A stretch of 7,786 nucleotides of DNA. Origin: a bacterium. GTDB taxonomy: Bacteria; Spirochaetota; Spirochaetia; JABEVK01. The stretch covers positions 1 through 7,786 of the forward strand of contig JAJXVP010000121.1 in the NCBI GenBank assembly GCA_021782055.1, in the 5' to 3' direction. Position 1 is the first letter of the stretch. Each line of letters opens with the position of its first letter. The notes under the pieces were generated by a model. It did no database searches. It had not been told where the DNA came from and worked only from the letters and a program-made list of their open reading frames with translations. Made by a program: the position numbers and the translations under genes. This document shows positions 1-4,832 of the stretch, in pieces.

Positions 1-366
1 ATTGAGTCGGATTTTGGCGAGCTAGTCGAGGCTCTTGCCCAAGGCCGTTTATCCGAGCACCCCTGGAAGGTCTCGGACCAGAAGTCCTTAGGCATCGTGG
101 TGGCCGCTCCCGGCTATCCTGGAGCCTATCCAAAAAACCTCCCCGTGACGTTAGCCCGATCCCTACCCCCAGAAACCCAGATCTTTCACGCCACTACGGC
201 CCGCAAGAGCGGTCAATTGCTCACCCAAGGGGGGCGTTGTTTTACCGCCGCCGCCACAGCCCCGACGTGGGAGTCAGCTTACCAAAAAGCTCACAAAGCC
301 GCCGAAGGAATACAATTTCCTGGAGCGTGGTTCCGTCCCGATATCGGAAAAAAGTTTTTTATTTGA
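1..366 (+). CDS. purD: Phosphoribosylamine-glycine ligase (GAR synthetase), C-terminal part only
   Basis: The reading frame is open from the first base, so this is the 3' end of a gene that starts upstream; a GTG at 97 in the same frame is internal. About 121 residues are visible. The product would be the ATP-grasp enzyme that joins glycine to phosphoribosylamine in the second step of de novo purine synthesis, in the cytoplasm. Seen: the PurD C-terminal signature 'VVAAPGYPGAYP', then 'FHATTA' where FHAGT is usual, 'LLTQGGRCFTAAA' where the family has a TxGGRVL.VTA pattern, and the terminal 'WFRPDIGKK' matching the usual YRxDIG ending. The FHATT and RCFTAAA changes are mild divergence in the C-terminal subdomain, not breaks. 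Its stop is 62 nt before cheA, and I see no convincing terminator between them, so read-through into the che operon is possible. No functional link to chemotaxis is implied. Confidence 0.9.
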   Translation: MESDFGELVEALAQGRLSEHPWKVSDQKSLGIVVAAPGYPGAYPKNLPVTLARSLPPETQIFHATTARKSGQLLTQGGRCFTAAATAPTWESAYQKAHKAAEGIQFPGAWFRPDIGKKFFI

Positions 367-419
367 TTTTTAATGAAAATCCTCCTAGACTCAAATTTAG
401 CTAAACCAAAAGCCTAGGA
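363..419 (+). promoter_or_regulatory. Candidate promoter and leader upstream of cheA
   Basis: This is the only spacer before the operon long enough for a promoter. TTGATT (363-368) and TAGACT (386-391) are 17 nt apart, each matching 4 of 6 bases of the sigma-70 consensus; transcription would start near 398. An alternative, weaker reading is a sigma-28-like pair, TCAAATTT (391-398) and GCCTAGGA (412-419), with 13 nt between them rather than the usual 11. The cheA ribosome site is probably AGGA at 416-419, 9 nt before the ATG. All of this is pattern matching in AT-rich sequence. The operon may instead be read from a promoter upstream of purD. Confidence 0.25.
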
Positions 420-428
420 TGTATCTTT

Positions 429-2465
429 ATGGAAAGTTCGGCGTTCCAAATACTCGGAGATTTGTCTTTTGGCCTAACTAGCTGGGAAGACGGCGATCTG
501 ATGGCATTGGCCAGCTTAGTTGATACGGCTCAAAAGTTAGCGGCAAAGGTGCCCCCTGACTTGAAGCCCTTGGCATTGACCCTTCAAACCGCTCTTGAAG
601 AGGCTTTAAAAGGAGCACCTTTGGATAAAGCCGCCATGACGGCGGCTTTAGAACAACTGGAGCAGGCCCTTTACCCTTCTCAGGGTGTTGTCCCGACAAA
701 AAAACAAAAGCCTTTCCCAGAAAATGCACGCCCCGAAGCCCCCCCGCTGATCAATACCGAGGCCTTTCAAATTTTTCTTTCGGAAGCCCGCGAACGCCTC
801 GAAGAAGCGCAAGGACAGGTCTTGGAACTAGAGGCTTCACCCGGTGAAAAAGCCCTGATCGACACCCTCTTTCGGACCTTCCATACTATCAAGGGGGAAT
901 GCGGGTTTCTTAAAATCGCATCCCTCGGCGAGTTAGCCCACAACATCGAGAACTTACTCGATCAACTCCGCTCTAGCTCCTCACCGGCCGATGAAACCAT
1001 CATTGAGCTCCTTCTCCAAGGGGTGGATTACGCAAAATTGATCCTCAAGGGACTAATTCAAGGGGATGTTGCGATTTTCAATCAAGTGGATACTGGCGAC
1101 TTCTTTGAACGGCTTCATAATCGCATGACGACGAAAAAAGCCTCGTTAGGGGATGTATTGCAAGCCGAAGGCAAAATCAGCGAAACCGATGTTCTCAAAA
1201 TTCTGCAAAAACAGAAAGAGTCCGCTTATACCAAGAAATTTGGCGAGATCGCCGAAGAAGAAAACCTCGTCACGCATGATGAGATTAATGAAGCGGTTCA
1301 AAAGCAAAAGAACCCCGCCGAGCAAGACTTTCGTCATGACCCCCTCATTAAAGTCCGAGCCTCGCAGGTGAACTACCTCGTGGACATGATCGGCGAACTG
1401 TTGATCGTCGGCAACCAGCTCGATGAAACCGATAAAAATGTCGTTCAGTTAAAGAAAATCTCGCGGGGCATTCAAGCGGCGGCGATGCAACTCCGAACGG
1501 TTTCGGTCAAAAATCTATTTATCAACATTAAACGCATTGCTCGCGACGCGGCCAAGAAGCTCTCCAAAGAAGTCACAGTAGAACTTCGCGGCGAAGACCT
1601 CGAAATTGACCGAAATCTCGTCGAAATTCTCGAAGAACCGCTCATGCATTTGGTACGCAACAGCATCGGTCACGGGATCGAAAATGCCGAAGACCGACTT
1701 GAGCGGGGAAAATCCCCTGAGGGCCACCTAGTCATTCAAGCCCAGCGGCTTGGCAACAACATCATCATCTCGGTTCGAGACGACGGCAACGGCTTGGACG
1801 AAGAGAAAATTCTCGCTAAAGCCGTAGAACGAGGCCTGATGACTCCAGAACGGCGGGCCTTATCGACCCGCAACGATCTTCTGAACCTCATTTTTTTACC
1901 GGGTTTTTCCACTGCCGAAGCCGTCGATGCCATTTCAGGTCGCGGTGTGGGCATGGACATTGTTAAAAGCACCGTCACCGCCGCCCGGGGTCGCGTGGAA
2001 ACACGGTCCGAAAAGGGCCGCTACACAGAGTTTTCCCTCATATTCCCCTTAAGTTTGGCCATTATCGACGGGATGATCGTCAAAACCTCGGGGACACATT
2101 TTATCTTACCCGTGTCAGAAATTGTCGAAACTCTCAAAATTGAAACCGACCGGCTTAAATCCGTAGAAGGGAGAGTCCAGGTGCTGAACCTTCGCTCTGA
2201 GGTCATCCCCGTCATCGATACTGGGCTCTACTTTTTCGGGGAAGCGGAAAAAGGCTCCCGCTTTGCCGTGATCATTGAGCTGGATGACCACAAGTACGCC
2301 CTCATGGTCGACGACGTGGTGGCCAAAAAAGAGGTCGTCATCAAGTCGCTAGGAAAAATGTTTAAAAACCTACCCGCCGTTTCGTCCGCTGCGGTCCTAC
2401 CAGGGGGACAGGTGGGTTTTGTCGTCAACATTGAAGAACTGGTCCGTAACCAGGGGGAAGCATGA
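429..2465 (+). CDS. cheA: Chemotaxis histidine kinase CheA, P2-less, with tandem MshEN-like motifs
   Basis: The 678-residue cytoplasmic kinase would autophosphorylate under receptor and CheW control, then pass phosphate to CheY and CheB. Domains in order: a helical N-terminal segment of unknown role (1-85); a proline-rich linker (about 86-107); the P1/Hpt domain (about 108-235) with phospho-accepting His152 in 'FHTIKGECGFL'; two 24-residue motifs (239-262 and 270-293) where a P2 domain would normally lie; the P3 dimerisation helices (about 305-370); the P4 ATPase (about 375-538); and a P5 CheW-like domain (about 540-675). P4 shows the N-box 'HLVRNSIGHGIE' (407-418), G1 'DDGNGLD' (451-457), F-box 'FLPGFSTAEAV' (489-499) and G2 'GRGVGMDIVK' (504-513). 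Oddities: Gly414 replaces the usual N-box Asp, RMVP is RTVS (356-359), and P3 is about nine residues shorter than the Thermotoga CheA I recall. ATG 429 has AGGA 9 nt upstream. The stop overlaps the next gene (ATGA). Confidence 0.97.
   Translation: MESSAFQILGDLSFGLTSWEDGDLMALASLVDTAQKLAAKVPPDLKPLALTLQTALEEALKGAPLDKAAMTAALEQLEQALYPSQGVVPTKKQKPFPENARPEAPPLINTEAFQIFLSEARERLEEAQGQVLELEASPGEKALIDTLFRTFHTIKGECGFLKIASLGELAHNIENLLDQLRSSSSPADETIIELLLQGVDYAKLILKGLIQGDVAIFNQVDTGDFFERLHNRMTTKKASLGDVLQAEGKISETDVLKILQKQKESAYTKKFGEIAEEENLVTHDEINEAVQKQKNPAEQDFRHDPLIKVRASQVNYLVDMIGELLIVGNQLDETDKNVVQLKKISRGIQAAAMQLRTVSVKNLFINIKRIARDAAKKLSKEVTVELRGEDLEIDRNLVEILEEPLMHLVRNSIGHGIENAEDRLERGKSPEGHLVIQAQRLGNNIIISVRDDGNGLDEEKILAKAVERGLMTPERRALSTRNDLLNLIFLPGFSTAEAVDAISGRGVGMDIVKSTVTAARGRVETRSEKGRYTEFSLIFPLSLAIIDGMIVKTSGTHFILPVSEIVETLKIETDRLKSVEGRVQVLNLRSEVIPVIDTGLYFFGEAEKGSRFAVIIELDDHKYALMVDDVVAKKEVVIKSLGKMFKNLPAVSSAAVLPGGQVGFVVNIEELVRNQGEA
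1143..1307 (+). other. Tandem 24-residue MshEN-like motifs within CheA
   Basis: Encodes CheA residues 239-293. Motif 1 (239-262) starts SLGDVL and ends LQKQ. Against the known MshEN pattern (R-L-G-x2-L-x3-G-x-I-x4-L-x3-L-x2-Q) it keeps L2, G3, L6, G10, I12, L21 and Q24; position 17 is Val and the leading Arg is Ser. Motif 2 (270-293) starts KFGEIA and ends VQKQ. It keeps G3 and Q24, with conservative hydrophobics at positions 2, 12, 17 and 21, but has Asn at 10. The spacer is 7 residues, against 5 in MshE as I recall it. The family resemblance is seen in the sequence. Cyclic-di-GMP binding is only an inference, weakened by the degenerate first positions and the longer spacer. Confidence 0.55.
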
Positions 2466-3895
2466 ATCGCCATCGAATACAAACCCTAATCAACATTTTT
2501 GCCATCTTGTTGGCCTTAACTTTACTCTTTTTTGGACTAAGAGGCTTTGCTCATCAGGATGTGTTAGAAGTTGCCGCCGGCGTTTTTGGTGTAGTTATTC
2601 TCGTTGTCTTTTTGATCTTGCGCCAGCTATGGGCCCGCGAATCTGACAAAAGCTACAAAGAATCTTTGCAAGAAGTCGTGGACCTGTTCTTAGAAACTGG
2701 TCGCTCTTTCGAAGATACCCTCAACAAAGCCGTCAATTCCGGACATTCAGCCGGCCCCATTCCCGAATTCGATTCCCGGAATCGCGACCCCCGGGTGTTT
2801 ATTCGGCACTTTCAGCAGTTAAAACTTCTCTTGGACACGATTTTCCAGAACATTGGCAGCGAAGATTGTCCTGGGGGCTCCATCTGTGTCAATTCCAGAC
2901 ACCTACGCGAAATTCAAGCCACCTATACCTCCACCCTGGCTAGTTTTCATTCCTTCGGGGATTGGATGGATGCCATGGTGGCCATGATTGTCGAAAATAC
3001 CGAACGTTTAAATGGTCCCCTGTCGGAAGAAATCCTCGCGGTGAAAAAAAGCACTACCGAATTTCTTGAGCAGTTGGATGCCTGGCAAAAACGGGCCTCG
3101 GCCAAAAGCACCCAGGACTACGAAAATGTTTTGGCTCAGTTTGCCACGCACGCCAAAAAGGTCTCCGACTTGGGCGAGAAGATTCAGACCCAAAATCACG
3201 GCTTAAGAGCCAGTTTGGACGGCGTTACCGAAGAATTCCGGGGGATCAGCCTCAGCGTGGGCGAAATTCACGACATCTCAGAAAAAGTCCGGATGTTGTC
3301 GCTCAACGCGGCCATCGAGGCGGCCCGCGCTGGTTCTGCCGGTAAGGGCTTTAAGGTGATTTCTGACGAAATTAAAAACCTTTCGCTTTCCGTTCAACGT
3401 CTTGTTAGGGAAATTACCGAGCAGATTAAAGGAGCCCAATCCTCTTTATCCGTGGTTGTGACTAGCTTTGGGGCACAAACCACCGAGATTTCGACTGACC
3501 TCGACGTCTTGAACCGAAACATGGGCAACTATGATGAACGACTCATGAATTATCAAAATGAGTTCTCGGCCATCGTCGAGCTCATTTCTCGAACCACTCG
3601 CGAAATCAACAGTCGAGTGGAAAGTCTGGCCCCTGTCTTTCAACTGCATGATATGACGCTCCAACAAATTCGGCATATCGCCGACGTCGAAAAGCAGATT
3701 GCCGACAATGCCCCGTCCGAGGTCCGCCAAGCCCCCGAGGCGAGTTTGCGCCAGGCTCGGCGTTTCTTACTTGAACAAGCTCAGAGGTCAGCCACCACAG
3801 ACGATGAACACGCCGTTTTGAACCGTCTGGCTGAACAGTACGGCCTTGAACTGGAACAGGCCTCGGCCAATTCGACAAAAATCGAGCTCTTTTAG
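2462..3895 (+). CDS. Membrane-anchored atypical receptor-like protein (MCP signalling domain, CheZ-like C-terminal motif)
   Basis: The 477-residue protein has two predicted membrane helices (about 9-26 and 36-57) joined by a loop of only about nine residues, so it has essentially no periplasmic sensor and no evident HAMP domain. A long, mostly helical cytoplasmic region follows (58-270); it holds Cys136 and Cys142. The receptor hairpin tip is clear at 279-299, with 'LSLNAAIEAARAG' (279-291) and 'GKGFKVISDE' (294-303), but the usual RAGE is RAGS and the FQTN-like tetrad before the tip is EKVR (274-277). I see no clear methylation-site Glu/Gln pairs, and the C-terminus (KIELF) is not a good CheR-docking pentapeptide. 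A helix after the hairpin carries 'FQLHDMTLQQIRHI' (393-406), discussed separately. The start overlaps the cheA stop as ATGA, with a G-rich AGGGGG at 2452-2457, so translation is probably coupled to cheA. It may be an internal-state sensor, an array scaffold or a signal terminator; its role is not established. Confidence 0.88.
   Translation: MNRHRIQTLINIFAILLALTLLFFGLRGFAHQDVLEVAAGVFGVVILVVFLILRQLWARESDKSYKESLQEVVDLFLETGRSFEDTLNKAVNSGHSAGPIPEFDSRNRDPRVFIRHFQQLKLLLDTIFQNIGSEDCPGGSICVNSRHLREIQATYTSTLASFHSFGDWMDAMVAMIVENTERLNGPLSEEILAVKKSTTEFLEQLDAWQKRASAKSTQDYENVLAQFATHAKKVSDLGEKIQTQNHGLRASLDGVTEEFRGISLSVGEIHDISEKVRMLSLNAAIEAARAGSAGKGFKVISDEIKNLSLSVQRLVREITEQIKGAQSSLSVVVTSFGAQTTEISTDLDVLNRNMGNYDERLMNYQNEFSAIVELISRTTREINSRVESLAPVFQLHDMTLQQIRHIADVEKQIADNAPSEVRQAPEASLRQARRFLLEQAQRSATTDDEHAVLNRLAEQYGLELEQASANSTKIELF
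3638..3679 (+). other. CheZ-like D-x3-Q helix motif in receptor-like protein A
   Basis: Encodes residues 393-406, FQLHDMTLQQIRHI. Asp397 and Gln401 have the spacing and hydrophobic context of the CheZ phosphatase motif (in E. coli, Asp143 and Gln147 in a QDFQDLTGQ-type helix). A related FQDxxRQ pattern ends many atypical receptor-like proteins, so the motif may have a structural role common to that group. Only the motif match is seen here; phosphatase activity is inference. Confidence 0.4.
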
Positions 3896-3908
3896 ACTGA
3901 AATGTTTT

Positions 3909-3914
3909 AGGAGG
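3909..3914 (+). promoter_or_regulatory. Strong ribosome binding site of cheY (fixes a TTG start)
   Basis: A perfect AGGAGG lies 5 nt before TTG at 3920. The nearer ATG at 3915 runs into a stop after one further codon, and translation from the TTG gives the complete CheY N-terminus, so the TTG is the start. Confidence 0.85.
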
Positions 3915-3919
3915 ATGTC

Positions 3920-4276
3920 TTGAAAAAGATTCTGATCTGTGACGATTCCACCTCGATCCGCAACATTTTGAAATCGGCCTTAATGGACGAGTTTAGCATT
4001 CTCGATGCGGAAAACGGCCAGACGGCTCTCGAGGCTGCAAAAAAATCCCCCGTAGATTTTTTCCTTTTGGATGTCAACATGCCGGTGATGGACGGCATCA
4101 CCTTGGTCAAGGAACTGCGAAAGCTTCCCCAATACCAAAAGACCCCCATTGTGATGCTAACCAGCGAATCCCGCGACGACAAGCGCCAAGAAGGTAAGGC
4201 TGCCGGTGCCAATGGCTGGGTTGTCAAACCCTGCGAACCTGATGCCCTGTTGGGACTGATCAAGAAGATGACCTAA
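3920..4276 (+). CDS. cheY: Single-domain response regulator CheY
   Basis: The 118-residue protein is a stand-alone receiver domain with no output domain. It is the diffusible messenger phosphorylated by CheA. Seen: the acidic pair Asp8-Asp9 in 'ILICDDS', phospho-acceptor Asp51 in 'FFLLDVNMPVMDG', Thr81 in 'IVMLTSES' and Lys103 in 'GWVVKPCEP'. These match E. coli CheY Asp12/Asp13, Asp57, Thr87 and Lys109. Trp100 sits where E. coli has the switch residue Tyr106; an aromatic there is expected, and Trp is frequent in non-enteric CheYs. Translation starts at TTG behind a perfect Shine-Dalgarno. The gene follows receptor-like protein A by 24 nt and precedes cheW by 11 nt, so it belongs to the operon. 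The target (flagellar motor or another effector) cannot be read from the window. Confidence 0.96.
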   Translation: MKKILICDDSTSIRNILKSALMDEFSILDAENGQTALEAAKKSPVDFFLLDVNMPVMDGITLVKELRKLPQYQKTPIVMLTSESRDDKRQEGKAAGANGWVVKPCEPDALLGLIKKMT

Positions 4277-4282
4277 AGGAGG
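4277..4282 (+). promoter_or_regulatory. Strong ribosome binding site of cheW (favours ATG 4288)
   Basis: AGGAGG immediately follows the cheY stop. It is 5 nt before ATG 4288, the same spacing as at cheY, but only 2 nt before the in-frame GTG at 4285, so the ATG is the likelier start. Confidence 0.8.
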
Positions 4283-4287
4283 TTGTG

Positions 4288-4785
4288 ATGGAGATCACCA
4301 AGCGCAAAGCGCTGACCGGTGCTCGGTACCTGAGTTTTGTCCTTGATCAAGAGGAGTATTGCATCGAAATCCTCAAGATCAAAGAAATCATGGCCATGGC
4401 CGCTGTGACACCGATTCCGCAGACACCAGACTTTTTAAGAGGTGTCCTGAATCTTCGGGGACAGATCATTCCCGTGATCGACCTGCGCCTGAAGTTTCAC
4501 ATGCCGGAGCTCGCGTACACGGACCGAACGATCATTGTGATCGTCGAGTTGGCCCTGGACGGCGAGAAAACCTTAATGGGTTTGGTAGTAGACAGCATCA
4601 AAGAAGTGGTCAATATCCCCGAAGACAAGGTCACCAAGATGCCGTATGTGAATTCGAAAGTCAAAAGCGAATTCATCGAGGGCATCGCCGAATCGGGCGA
4701 TGGGATCAAGATCGTGCTGGATATCACCAAAGTATTGACCGAGGACGAATTTGTCCTCCTCAAAGACATCCCCAGTGCTCGTTAG
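4288..4785 (+). CDS. cheW: Chemotaxis coupling protein CheW
   Basis: The 165-residue cytoplasmic protein is a single CheW (SH3-like double beta-barrel) domain that bridges receptor tips to the P5 domain of CheA. Seen: the N-terminal strand '[15 protein letters not shown]', '[20 protein letters not shown]', and the hallmark '[16 protein letters not shown]'; its Arg in NLRG is the residue matching E. coli CheW Arg62. Later the expected '[15 protein letters not shown]' and '[19 protein letters not shown]' follow. Length is typical (about 150-170). Starting one codon earlier at GTG 4285 is possible but leaves too little room after the Shine-Dalgarno. It is the only cheW in view, although there are two receptor-type proteins. 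A 47-nt gap with no visible terminator separates it from receptor B. Confidence 0.96.
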   Translation: MEITKRKALTGARYLSFVLDQEEYCIEILKIKEIMAMAAVTPIPQTPDFLRGVLNLRGQIIPVIDLRLKFHMPELAYTDRTIIVIVELALDGEKTLMGLVVDSIKEVVNIPEDKVTKMPYVNSKVKSEFIEGIAESGDGIKIVLDITKVLTEDEFVLLKDIPSAR

Positions 4786-4819
4786 AACTTATACGTCCAG
4801 CGCTTAGGAAGCAAGAATC

Positions 4820-4825
4820 AAGGAG
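4820..4825 (+). promoter_or_regulatory. Ribosome binding site of chemoreceptor B (favours the second of two ATGs)
   Basis: AAGGAG is 7 nt before ATG 4833 but only 1 nt before the in-frame ATG 4827. The second ATG is therefore the likely start, giving MAIKLRSK, a typical positively charged pre-membrane segment. Confidence 0.75.
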
Positions 4826-4832
4826 AATGACT

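Noticed and set aside
151..306. Divergent FHATT and RCFTAAA blocks as signs of a decayed purD
   Set aside because: The frame is intact and the flanking family blocks and the DIG terminus are normal, so ordinary divergence is enough.
97..366. Possible separate 89-residue gene starting at GTG 97
   Set aside because: The same frame is open back to base 1, and the product aligns with the PurD C-terminus both before and after the GTG, so it is an internal codon of purD.
338..370. Palindrome CCGATATCGG (338-347), then A6-G-T6 and a T-rich stretch, as a possible terminator of purD
   Set aside because: It lies inside the purD coding sequence, the perfect palindrome leaves no room for a loop, and the A/T arms would form only a weak hairpin without a GC stem.
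3881..3895. Terminal KIELF of receptor-like protein A as a CheR-docking pentapeptide
   Set aside because: Only the final Phe fits the x-aromatic-x-x-aromatic pattern; position 2 is Ile, and no flexible linker with clear methylation sites precedes it.
3907..4263. 118-codon open frame on the minus strand opposite cheY
   Set aside because: It is almost the exact antisense of cheY, its translation has no recognisable domain, and no ribosome site was noted. The other minus-strand frames were dismissed for the same reasons.
4359..4832. Upstream extension of the receptor B frame across cheW
   Set aside because: The frame is open through cheW by chance, but its translation there has no receptor features, while the other frame gives an intact CheW. 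A good ribosome site sits just before ATG 4833.
4786..4832. Internal promoter between cheW and receptor B (TTATAC at 4789-4794)
   Set aside because: No acceptable -35 element at 16-18 nt spacing; the gap is short and otherwise featureless.
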